A stretch of DNA of 64,000 bases from Roseospira marina (lineage in GTDB: Bacteria > Pseudomonadota > Alphaproteobacteria > Rhodospirillales > Rhodospirillaceae), in NCBI RefSeq assembly GCF_014197855.1, contig NZ_JACIGJ010000001.1, positions 248,001 through 312,000 on the forward strand. Reading direction: 5' to 3'. The position numbers were made by a program, and so were the translations under genes. The notes below the pieces were generated by a model. The model was given only the letters and a program-made list of their open reading frames with translations. It had not been told where the DNA came from and ran no database searches. How positions within the stretch are numbered: the stretch's first letter is position 1; every line of letters starts with the position of its first letter. Positions 35,526-42,806 of the stretch are shown one piece after another.

Positions 35526-35658
35526 CCGCCCGCTTGACGGCGAGGGGCGCCCGACCCCCGCTTGTTCAAGCCGCGCGGGAGCCTTCGGGTCGGGGTCTCG
35601 TGGATGCCGTCGCGTCGGCCCGGTCATGCCCGCCCATCGCCTCCAGGGACATCGCCCC

Positions 35659-36591
35659 ATGAAACTTGTGGCCTGCAACGGCAACCGCCCGCTTGCCGAA
35701 GCCATCGCCGCCTACCTCAACCTTGAACTGACCAATGCCTCCGTTCGCCGGTTTTCGGACATGGAAGTGTTCGTGGAGATCCACGAAAATGTTCGCGGTG
35801 AGGATGTGTTCGTCATCCAGCCTACGTCGTATCCCGCCAACGACAACCTGATGGAACTGCTGGTCACGCTGGATGCGTTGCGCCGCAGTTCCGCCCGCCG
35901 CATCACGGCGGTGATTCCTTATTTCGGGTACGCCCGGCAGGATCGCAAGACCTCGCCGCGGACCCCGATCACCGCCAAGCTCGTCGCCAACGTGATCGCC
36001 GTCGCCGGGGCCAGTCGCGTGGTTACGCTGGACCTGCACTCCGGTCAGATCCAGGGCTTCTTCGATATCCCGTTGGACAACCTGTTCTGCGTGCCGGTGT
36101 TCGCCAAGGACATCCTGGACCGCTATCCGGGCGAGCGCCCGATGGTCGTGTCGCCCGACGTCGGCGGCGTGGTCCGGGCGCGTGGTCTTGCCAGCCGGAT
36201 CGAGGCGGACCTGGCCATCATCGACAAGCGGCGTGAGCGGGCCGGAGTTTCCGAGGTGATGAACATCATCGGTGACGTGCGCGGGCGCCTGTGCATCCTG
36301 ATGGATGACATCGTCGATTCCGCCGGCACGCTGTGCAACGCGGCGGTCGCGCTGAAGCAGGCCGGCGCCACGGCCGTCAGCGCCTACGTCAGCCACGGCG
36401 TTCTGTCGGGCGGTGCGGTTGCGCGGGTGACGTCGTCGCCCCTGGACAATCTGGTGATCACCGACAGCATCCAGGCGACGGAGGCCATGCGCCTTGCCAA
36501 GAACGTGCGCCAGATCACCATCGCGCCGCTGATGGCCGAGGCCATCCAGCGGATCAGCGACGAACGGTCCGTCTCCAGTCTGTTCGACTGA
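35659..36591 (+). CDS. prs: Ribose-phosphate pyrophosphokinase
   Basis: The 310-residue enzyme makes PRPP from ribose 5-phosphate and ATP for purine, pyrimidine, His and Trp synthesis. Seen are the ATP/flexible loop [21 protein letters not shown], the [11 protein letters not shown] motif, and the PRPP-binding loop [16 protein letters not shown]. Length is standard. An open frame extends much further upstream, but AGGGA precedes the ATG at 35659 and the conserved [17 protein letters not shown] begins there. Confidence 0.97.
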   Translation: MKLVACNGNRPLAEAIAAYLNLELTNASVRRFSDMEVFVEIHENVRGEDVFVIQPTSYPANDNLMELLVTLDALRRSSARRITAVIPYFGYARQDRKTSPRTPITAKLVANVIAVAGASRVVTLDLHSGQIQGFFDIPLDNLFCVPVFAKDILDRYPGERPMVVSPDVGGVVRARGLASRIEADLAIIDKRRERAGVSEVMNIIGDVRGRLCILMDDIVDSAGTLCNAAVALKQAGATAVSAYVSHGVLSGGAVARVTSSPLDNLVITDSIQATEAMRLAKNVRQITIAPLMAEAIQRISDERSVSSLFD

Positions 36592-36616
36592 TCCAAGCGC
36601 TTGTCTGGCACAGCGG

Positions 36617-36642
36617 CCGCCGGTGTCGAGGGATGCCGGCGG
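36617..36642 (+). terminator. Possible prs terminator
   Basis: A 7-base GC stem (CCGCCGG, 12-base loop, CCGGCGG) lies 25 bases after the prs stop codon, followed by a mixed TCGTTCTGTG. It lies between convergent genes and is weak because there is no clean T run. Confidence 0.4.
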
Positions 36643-36663
36643 TCGTTCTGTGTTCGCTGTCGG

Positions 36664-37722
36664 TTATGACGCCTCCAGCCGCTCCGACAGAAAGCTGTGT
36701 ACGCAGTGCACCAGCTCATTCCGGCGTCGGTCGAGCACGGTCCAATGCCCGGCTCGGCCCAGAAGCACCAGACGCCGCACCTGGGCGCTGGACAGGGCGT
36801 GGAACAACCCGCGCGCCTGATCCGGGGGTGTTTCCTGGTCCCACTCCCCGACCACCAGCAGACTGGGCGCGCGCACCGCTTTCGGATCATAGGGCACGTC
36901 GCCGATGCACCAGGAGTCCAGCGAGTCCTGTATGGTGCCGTTCGGAGCCCGGATCGCCGGGGGCGTGCGGAAGCGGGCGACGGGATCGCTGTCCAGCACG
37001 GCCCGTTCCCAAGTCTCAAGCCATGCGTCCGGTACTAGGGACTCGTGTTCCGAGGGCGGTGTTCCGTTCATGCGGCGCGGGCGCATGTCCGGCAGAGGCA
37101 CCCAACGATAGGCGCCGATGCTGGTCGCGCCGGGCGCGATGATCGGTGGTCGTTCGTGGAACCACTGCGGGCCGACGAGGACCAGGCGCGCCACCGCATC
37201 GGGATCCTGCCCCGCGAGCGCCGCGCACAGGGCCGCGCCCCAGGACCAACCCAACAAAGCGATCCGGGCATGCCCCGTCTCGCGTCGGAGGACGTTCAGG
37301 GCCGCGGCAACCGCAGCCATGGCTTCCGGGCTTCGCGTCTGAGGTGGGGATGCCGAGGGACCGCGCTCCATCGCATTGGAGCGCTGCGATCGGCCGTAGC
37401 TGGGAAGGTCGACGGCGTAGGCCGGCTGACCCAACGCGGCCAGGAGTTCCAGGAACGACACCCCATCCAGCGGCAGGTCGAACGTGGCATGGCCGGGAAA
37501 CGTGGAGCCGTGCACGCACAGCAGGGGCGGAGGGCCTTCGCCCGGTCGCATGCGCGCCGGCTGCCAGCCGCTCAGGAAAAGCTCGGAGGCACCGCCGTCC
37601 GGCCCGGGGATCATGCGCTCAAGGTGCACGAGGCCGCGACCGCGCGGGTCGAGGATCCGCTGGTCGGACAGCGGTCCACCAAGACAGGACTCGCTGGAAA
37701 CGGACGGAGGCACGCGCGTCAT
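36664..37722 (-). CDS. Alpha/beta hydrolase
   Basis: The 352-residue product has an alpha/beta hydrolase fold. PLLCVHGSTFPGHATFDLPL provides the oxyanion strand, and GWSWGAALCAALA is the nucleophile elbow (Gly-x-Ser-x-Gly in the variant form GWSWGA). A late Asp (VVGEWDQETPP) and a His (LLGRAGHWTVLD) complete the triad. The substrate cannot be named. The start at 37722 has no good Shine-Dalgarno of its own, but a 21-codon mini-ORF with a strong one ends in an ATGA overlap exactly there. The unspecific N-terminal 30 residues leave room for another start. Confidence 0.8.
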   Translation of the reverse strand: MTRVPPSVSSESCLGGPLSDQRILDPRGRGLVHLERMIPGPDGGASELFLSGWQPARMRPGEGPPPLLCVHGSTFPGHATFDLPLDGVSFLELLAALGQPAYAVDLPSYGRSQRSNAMERGPSASPPQTRSPEAMAAVAAALNVLRRETGHARIALLGWSWGAALCAALAGQDPDAVARLVLVGPQWFHERPPIIAPGATSIGAYRWVPLPDMRPRRMNGTPPSEHESLVPDAWLETWERAVLDSDPVARFRTPPAIRAPNGTIQDSLDSWCIGDVPYDPKAVRAPSLLVVGEWDQETPPDQARGLFHALSSAQVRRLVLLGRAGHWTVLDRRRNELVHCVHSFLSERLEAS

Positions 37723-37784
37723 GGAGTCCGCGGCCGCCAATCGTGCCCCGACGTCCGTGCCGACACGCCGGTCGGTCCGGTCAT
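37719..37784 (-). CDS. Possible leader mini-ORF coupled to the hydrolase
   Basis: A 21-codon reading frame starts at 37784 with GGAGG six bases upstream. Its TGA overlaps the hydrolase ATG by four bases (ATGA). The hydrolase itself lacks a good ribosome site, so translation may be coupled through this leader. Alternatively a single-base frameshift separates a real N-terminus from the rest. The peptide shows no family resemblance. Confidence 0.4.
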   Translation of the reverse strand: MTGPTGVSARTSGHDWRPRTP

Positions 37785-37863
37785 GTGTTTCCTCCCTCGC
37801 CAGCAGAGTCCCCGTCGGTATCCCCGTCGGTTTCAAGCCCGCGCGCGGGGTCCTGGAAAGCCG

Positions 37864-37892
37864 TTTCCTCGGCGGCAAACATGCTCTAGATT
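37864..37892 (+). promoter_or_regulatory. Weak promoter candidate for the GapR-like gene
   Basis: TTTCCT (37864-37869) and TAGATT (37887-37892) are 17 bases apart, about 48 bases before the gene start. The match to consensus is modest. Confidence 0.28.
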
Positions 37893-37939
37893 GCCCCGCC
37901 CCACGGCGCTGCCGGCCACCTTGGACGCGGAGGACACCT

Positions 37940-38209
37940 ATGAGCGACGACGCACCCCGGAACGGCGAGTCCGACGTCGGCGGCATCGCCGCCGATCAAC
38001 TCCGCTCATTCATTGAACGTATCGAAAACCTTGAGGAAGAAAAAAGCAACCTCCAGAACGATATAAAGGACGTCTACGCCGAGGCTAAGTCGACCGGCTT
38101 CGATACCAAGATCATGCGCCAAATTGTGCGCTTGCGAAAAATGGACCGGGATGATCTTGCCGAGCAAGATGAACTCTTGGACCTCTATCGGCGTGCCGTG
38201 AACGTTTAA
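37940..38209 (+). CDS. GapR-like DUF2312 nucleoid-associated protein
   Basis: This 89-residue helical protein is of the DUF2312/UPF0335 family, which includes Caulobacter GapR, a clamp that binds overtwisted DNA ahead of replication and transcription. The core AADQLRSFIERIENLEEEKSNLQNDIKDVYAEAKSTGFD, then MRQIVRLRKMDRDDLAEQDELLDLYRRA is diagnostic. GGAGG lies six bases before the ATG. Its GC content is lower than that of its neighbours, as expected for a strongly expressed small gene. It ends 17 bases before the sodium channel gene, which may be co-transcribed. Confidence 0.92.
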   Translation: MSDDAPRNGESDVGGIAADQLRSFIERIENLEEEKSNLQNDIKDVYAEAKSTGFDTKIMRQIVRLRKMDRDDLAEQDELLDLYRRAVNV

Positions 38210-38226
38210 GCGGGCAGGCAGCACGT

Positions 38227-39126
38227 ATGGCGGACAGGAACCCAAAGTCGCCGTCCGGCGGCTGGATCGCGCGCGTCGGGCGGTGGGTTGAAGGCCCCGG
38301 CTTTCAGCGCGCCATCATCACTCTCATCATTCTGAACGGCGTGTCGCTCGGCCTCGAAACCAGCGCCACCGCCGTGCAGGCGATCGGGCCGGCGCTGCGG
38401 ACGTTCGACGCAGCGGTGCTGGCGGTGTTCGTGTTCGAGATCGGAGTCAAGCTGGCCTATCGGCGCAGCACATTTTTCCGCGACGGCTGGAATGTGTTCG
38501 ATTTCCTCATCGTCGCCGCGGCCCTGATCCCGGCATCGGGACCGTTGGCCGTGCTGCGGGGGCTGCGGATTCTGCGCGTGCTGCGCCTTCTGTCCGTCGT
38601 TCCGCAGATGCGCCGCGTGGTGGGGGCGCTCCTGGCCGCGATTCCCGGCCTGATGTCGGTCGGGGCGATCATCGTGTTGGTGTTCTACGTCGGCGCGGTG
38701 CTGTCCACGAAGCTGTTCGGCGCCGCCTTCCCGGAGTGGTTCGGGACCATCGGCGCGTCCATGTACACCTTGTTCCAGATCATGACGCTGGAAAGCTGGT
38801 CGATGGGCATCGTGCGACCGGTGATGGACGCCTTTCCGTATGCGTGGTTGTTTTTCGTGCCGTTCATCGTTGCGACGAGCTTCGCGATTCTCAACCTGTT
38901 CATCGGCATCATCGTGGACGCCATGCAGGTCGTCCACCAGCGGGAGCAGGATGAGGCCGAAGCGGCGGCCGAAGCGGCGGGAACGCCCTATGCGCCGGAC
39001 CGGCAGACGGCGCTGGTGCTGGCGGAGGTGCGGCAGTTGCGCAGAGAGGTCGCCGCCTTGCGTGCGGCGGTGCCGGAGACGTCCGACCGGGCCGGAGTGC
39101 CACCGTGGGATGCCCCGCCGTCGTAG
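38227..39126 (+). CDS. Voltage-gated sodium channel (NaChBac/NavMs type)
   Basis: This 299-residue six-helix channel subunit forms homotetramers. S4 is visible at LAVLRGLRILRVLRLLSVV (108-125) with Arg every third residue. The pore-loop selectivity filter TLESWSM (187-193) is the sodium-selective LESW type, the same as I recall in NavMs. S6 (about 205-230; FVATSFAILNLFIGIIVDAM-like) leads into an Ala/Glu-rich neck and a C-terminal coiled coil (about 265-285), typical of bacterial Nav channels. It suggests sodium-linked physiology, often seen in marine or saline bacteria. Confidence 0.95.
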   Translation: MADRNPKSPSGGWIARVGRWVEGPGFQRAIITLIILNGVSLGLETSATAVQAIGPALRTFDAAVLAVFVFEIGVKLAYRRSTFFRDGWNVFDFLIVAAALIPASGPLAVLRGLRILRVLRLLSVVPQMRRVVGALLAAIPGLMSVGAIIVLVFYVGAVLSTKLFGAAFPEWFGTIGASMYTLFQIMTLESWSMGIVRPVMDAFPYAWLFFVPFIVATSFAILNLFIGIIVDAMQVVHQREQDEAEAAAEAAGTPYAPDRQTALVLAEVRQLRREVAALRAAVPETSDRAGVPPWDAPPS

Positions 39127-39256
39127 GGCGCGCGGCCTTGGGACGCTGACGACGCGCCACGGACGGCGTTGTTTTGTGTCAGGCGCCTGAACCACCGGGT
39201 GGCCGGGTGTGGTTCACACCGGGCGGCGCCCCGGGGCCGGCGTCGGTTTGTGAGAG

Positions 39257-39655
39257 TCATGCCTCCGCGGCAAGGGCACGCGCCAGCTGACTCAGGGCGT
39301 CCTGATGCCGCTCGTTGCGAATCATGGCGAAGTTGCGGGCCAACTCCAGGCACATGCGCTGACGATTCTGACTGTCCTGCTCCGCGTCGCTTTCCAGGCC
39401 TTCGAAGAAGAAACTGACTGCCACGCCCAGAACTTGGGCGATTTCAAAAAGGCGGCCGGCGGAAATACGATTAATTCCGCGCTCATACTTGTGGGCCTGC
39501 TGATATGTCACTCCGATCATTTCGGCCATTTGCTGCTGGCTGAGTCCCAGCATCACGCGGCGCTCCCGGATACGCTGTCCCACGTACCGGTCCACGTCGC
39601 TGGCTCGGTTTGCCGGCCGGGCCGGTACCATGTCCAAGGCGCTCAAGCGATTCAT
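39257..39655 (-). CDS. Cro/C1-type HTH regulator (PraR-like)
   Basis: The 132-residue protein has a central XRE helix-turn-helix (about 25-80): VDRYVGQRIRERRVMLGLSQQQMAEMIGVTYQQAHKYERGINRISAGRLFEIAQVL. This pattern belongs to the alphaproteobacterial PraR/PhrR/SinR-like family, in which some members control biofilm, polysaccharide or symbiosis genes. The C-terminal region (about 90-132) is helical. The start at 39655 (MNRLSALDM) has GGGA nine bases upstream; an ATG seven codons earlier (39676) is possible. Its own palindromic target may lie in the long upstream gap. Confidence 0.85.
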   Translation of the reverse strand: MNRLSALDMVPARPANRASDVDRYVGQRIRERRVMLGLSQQQMAEMIGVTYQQAHKYERGINRISAGRLFEIAQVLGVAVSFFFEGLESDAEQDSQNRQRMCLELARNFAMIRNERHQDALSQLARALAAEA

Positions 39656-40245
39656 CACCTCAAATCCCGATTCCATACAGACCGTCACGCAGCGCGAGAT
39701 CCAGACACGCTGACATTCGGGTATTCTGCATACATTGAACGTAGAAAGTCTGGGGCTGGTCCGATCTGGATTCGGACCGTGGTGCGCGACACATCGTATT
39801 GCGTGTTCACCACGCGCGACATCACGCACGTGCTATACTCTAGGTACCGCTCGCAAGCACACGACGGCAAGAGCGACACACGTGTTTTGCGCTGTTGTTC
39901 ACAAGATTTAAAGAATGCCCGAGCCGCAGGATCAGGCGATTCTGGCTGGTCGTGCAGTGCAATCCTAGTTTCTTTGCAATTTTTATGTAGAATAAAGGCG
40001 AAATACCGGCATCCGCATGGAGGGCCGTAACCCGGAACGGCCCTGAATGGGGGCGGCGTTGTTCGAGGGCGCAACAGTGACGATATCCGGTGCGGAGCCG
40101 GCGGCGCAAAATGGGTACCACGTCAAAATGGGAACCACACAGGGGCTCTCTGTGGAGCGCGAAGTGCTTTTAACACTTTGATTGTAAAGCGGGTTCCCGC
40201 GTCAAAACGGAGGCCGACCACGAGCCGGGTGTGGTGCGACTGGTT
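39656..40245. other. Lower-GC noncoding stretch with IS-end-like repeats
   Basis: This gap of almost 600 bases is visibly less GC-rich than the surroundings and holds no credible gene. Three related repeats occur: CAAAATGGGTACCAC (40107-40121), CAAAATGGGAACCAC (40124-40138) and CGTCAAAACGGAGGCC (40200-40215, diverged). The inverted GGTTCCC is at 40192. Such TCAAAATGGGAACC repeats resemble the multiple terminal repeats of IS21-family elements, so this may be a relic insertion end. Promoter signals for the HTH regulator should also lie near 39660-39800. A TATACT at 39834 on the plus strand has no -35 partner. Confidence 0.4.
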
Positions 40246-40911
40246 CTATGCGGCGTCGTCCAAGGTTACGCCGCCCACGGGCAGGGCGAACAGGTACTCC
40301 ACACCCTCGTGGCGCGAGAGGCCCTGGGTCGCCGCGCCGATGGCACGGTTCACGGCCTCATATGCTCCAATCCCCAAGCGCCGCATGAGTGTGTTGACGG
40401 GGCCGGATGTGCTGTCCGCAGGTGTGGTTCCGGAGCCGGAAGACGGTGGGGGCCGGCTGTCTAGGCTTTGACCGAAAAGCTGGGCCAGAACACCGATGGA
40501 GCCGGAGAGCAGGGCCGTTTGCCCACCACTGGGTGGGGTCGGCACGCCGTTGGCATCAACAGGAAGCGCGGAGCGCCGGTACCGGTCGCGAGTCGCTGTG
40601 CGAGCCTGGGCGGCTTCGTCCCGCCGGGCGGCGGCCTCTTCCGCCGCGGCGCCATCCTCGGGCCGGCGCGCGCTTGCGTTCTCTGGCGCACCGCGACCAC
40701 GCGGGCTTGTGCCGGGGCGATCCTGGGTGTCGCGTGGATCCGGGCCGCCGGCCCGGGTGTTCTGTGGGTCCAGGGTTACCCGACGGAACGCAGGGCTGAG
40801 CGCGTCCTCGGAGGGACCGGACGCCAGAGATCGGCGCGCGCCACCCTCTCGGGTCAGACGCGCGACGTCTATCGGGGTCAAGAAGCCTGTGCGTTCAGGC
40901 GACGACAGCAT
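40246..40911 (-). CDS. Hypothetical protein, low-complexity middle
   Basis: The 221-residue product is not assigned to any family. Residues 1-40 look ordered (FLTPIDVARLTREGG). About 45-115 are rich in Arg, Ala, Pro and Glu and likely disordered. About 130-215 look folded again (LLSGSIGVLAQLFGQSLD and VNTLMRRLGIGAYEAVNRAIG). GGAG lies seven bases before the ATG, and several longer open frames on the plus strand have no such site. No signal peptide or membrane helix is seen. Confidence rests on start signals and codon pattern only. Confidence 0.5.
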   Translation of the reverse strand: MLSSPERTGFLTPIDVARLTREGGARRSLASGPSEDALSPAFRRVTLDPQNTRAGGPDPRDTQDRPGTSPRGRGAPENASARRPEDGAAAEEAAARRDEAAQARTATRDRYRRSALPVDANGVPTPPSGGQTALLSGSIGVLAQLFGQSLDSRPPPSSGSGTTPADSTSGPVNTLMRRLGIGAYEAVNRAIGAATQGLSRHEGVEYLFALPVGGVTLDDAA

Positions 40912-41139
40912 TCATCCGCTCCGTCAAACGGCCGACGGGTCGGGGACGGTCCCCTGCGTGTCCGCAGCGTGCCGGGTCGAAGGTTTTCGGTGTCGCGGTA
41001 CCCACAGAGGGGCGCGACAGCGCGTGGCCAACCGGCAGGCGTGCGATACGACACGCTTTCAACCGATTAAACCACAACGGCCGTCGAATGAGGACTCGAA
41101 AAGGACCGTTGCCGAATCGACTGGCCGTAAGCCATAGGC

Positions 41140-41979
41140 CTAGCCGGCCAAGTCCTGGGAGCGTTGCGTGGCGGCGGCCACGGCGCGGGACATCAGAGGG
41201 CCGAGCCCGCCGCTCTCCTGCATCAGAACCTCCAGCGCGGCGGCGGTGGTGCCGTTCGGGCTGGTCACGTTGCGGCGCAGCGTGGCGGGGTCTTCCGGAC
41301 TCGCATCCATGAGGGCGCCGGCGCCGCAGACGGTGGCACGGGCGATGCGGGCGGCCAGATCGGCCGGAAGGCCGCCGTCGATCCCGGCCTGTGTCATGCA
41401 CTCGGTCAACCAGAAGACGTAGGCCGGGCCGCTGCCCGACACGGCGGTGACGGCGTCGATCAAGGCTTCGTCGGTCACCCAGGCGATATCGCCGACCGCG
41501 CCCAGCAGGGCCTCGCAGGTGGCGCGCGCCGTGTCTGTAACATGGCCGTTGGCGCAGGCGACGGTCATGCCGCGATGCACGGCGGCCGGCGTGTTCGGGA
41601 TGCTGCGGACCACGGGCGTGCCGGGGCCGAACGCGGTCTCGAACCCGGCGATCAGCCGCCCGGCGGCGACCGAGAGCACGACGGTGGGGCCGCCGCCAAG
41701 CGCGCGGTAGGCCGGCAGGACCGAGTCCATCACCTGCGGCTTGACCGCGAGCAACAGGACGTCCGGGGCCGGCCCTTCAGCCAACGGCGCCGCCGGGTCG
41801 GCGGCAAGACGGACCCCGTGCGGTCCCTGATCCAAGCCGGGATCGATCACGGTCACGTTGTCCGGGGCCACGCCGTGATCCAGCCAGCCGGTGAGCAGGG
41901 CGCCCCCCATTTTGCCCCCACCCACGAGCCAGACACGGGCGGCGGAAAGGGCGGCGCGGGTCAGATCGGCGGCGGGCAT
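41140..41979 (-). CDS. proC: Pyrroline-5-carboxylate reductase
   Basis: The 279-residue NADPH-dependent enzyme makes proline. The Rossmann motif VWLVGGGKMGGALLTGWL, LLAVKPQVM, RSIPNTPAAVHRGMT, and the signature VSGSGPAYVFWLTE followed by RNVTSPNGTTAAALEVL are all present. Length is normal. The gene starts three bases after the ybjN-like gene, so the two form an operon; proC next to a YbjN-domain gene is common in Rhodospirillales-type genomes (recollection). Confidence 0.95.
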   Translation of the reverse strand: MPAADLTRAALSAARVWLVGGGKMGGALLTGWLDHGVAPDNVTVIDPGLDQGPHGVRLAADPAAPLAEGPAPDVLLLAVKPQVMDSVLPAYRALGGGPTVVLSVAAGRLIAGFETAFGPGTPVVRSIPNTPAAVHRGMTVACANGHVTDTARATCEALLGAVGDIAWVTDEALIDAVTAVSGSGPAYVFWLTECMTQAGIDGGLPADLAARIARATVCGAGALMDASPEDPATLRRNVTSPNGTTAAALEVLMQESGGLGPLMSRAVAAATQRSQDLAG

Positions 41980-41982
41980 CGG

Positions 41983-42483
41983 TCAGGCTTCTCCCACGGT
42001 ATCGAGCATCGCGGCGGCAATGGCTTCGCTGGCACTTTTGCCGCCCCAGATAACGAATTGGAACGCGGGATAGAAGCGGTCGCACTCCGACACCGCGATT
42101 TCCATCAGGTCGCGGGCCTCTTCGGCGGCGAGGCGTCGGTCCGCCAGCAGAACGGTGTGCCGGAACATGGGCGAGCCTTCCTCGCTCCACAGCGCGAAAT
42201 GGCCCAGCCATAGGCGTTCGTTCAGGTGCGCGAGCAGTTCATACACGGACGTGCGCCGACCCTCGGGGACCCGCATGTCGAAAGCGCAGGACAGATGAAG
42301 GGCGCTCAATTCTTCGGACCACGCCAGGAACAGGCCGAGCGTGCACCACTGGCTGGGCACCTCAACCACCATCTCATCCTCGGCGCGGCGGTCGAACACC
42401 CAATCCTTCACCGACAGGAACTGCTCGATCATGTCGAGGGGGTTGGCGGTGGAGTTTTCGACGCGAATGGCCGACGTGGTCAT
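41983..42483 (-). CDS. YbjN-domain protein
   Basis: The 166-residue protein shows the YbjN-type fold pattern, resembling type III secretion chaperones but found outside such systems: NPLDMIEQFLSVKDWVFDRRAEDEMVVEVPSQW near the start and ALWSEEGSPMFRHTVLLADRRLAAEEARDLMEIAVSECDRFYPAFQFVIW later. The function in alphaproteobacteria is unknown; a link to sensing or motility has been proposed for E. coli YbjN. GGGAGG upstream fixes the start at 42483. It leads the ybjN-proC pair. Confidence 0.85.
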   Translation of the reverse strand: MTTSAIRVENSTANPLDMIEQFLSVKDWVFDRRAEDEMVVEVPSQWCTLGLFLAWSEELSALHLSCAFDMRVPEGRRTSVYELLAHLNERLWLGHFALWSEEGSPMFRHTVLLADRRLAAEEARDLMEIAVSECDRFYPAFQFVIWGGKSASEAIAAAMLDTVGEA

Positions 42484-42615
42484 GACGCCCTCCCAGACTG
42501 TACAGGGCCCGGCGCGCGGCGTCGCCACGCATCCTGATCCCAGACCGGAGGCGTACCCCCCCTTACTCCGGTCGGATCGCCCCCAACATCGCGACAGGTC
42601 CGCGCCTCCCGCCAG

Positions 42616-42635
42616 AACCCCAACATATTGGGGTT
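42616..42635. promoter_or_regulatory. Perfect inverted repeat upstream of ybjN-proC
   Basis: Eight-base arms AACCCCAA and TTGGGGTT flank CATA, 133 bases upstream of the YbjN-like start. The region 42484-42806 otherwise holds no gene; no clear promoter or ggt terminator was found. The even spacing and lack of GC-rich stem plus T run favour an operator rather than a terminator. Confidence 0.4.
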
Positions 42636-42806
42636 ATTCCCACCAGCGGGATACTATTGACAGAGTGCCAAAGGGTCCCGGAGGAGGCAAGGCCCGCGCG
42701 TGGCCCGGCGTCGCCGCGTGGAGGGAGGCCCTGGCTCCCCGCCGCATGGACCTTTCGGTTACCAGCCCCGGCGGGTCGGCGCAAGGCTGGCAAACGATGT
42801 AGTGAC

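Noticed and set aside
39840-40121. A 93-codon open frame on the minus strand in the lower-GC gap
   Set aside because: No ribosome site, no family resemblance, and it overlaps the IS-like repeats.
40468-41137. Overlapping plus-strand open frames opposite the hypothetical gene at 40246-40911
   Set aside because: None has a good ribosome site and all have a less protein-like composition than the minus-strand frame. The choice stays uncertain because the minus-strand protein is itself unknown.
42656-42668. TTGGCAC on the minus strand, similar to part of a sigma-54 promoter
   Set aside because: No TTGC element at the required -12 spacing.
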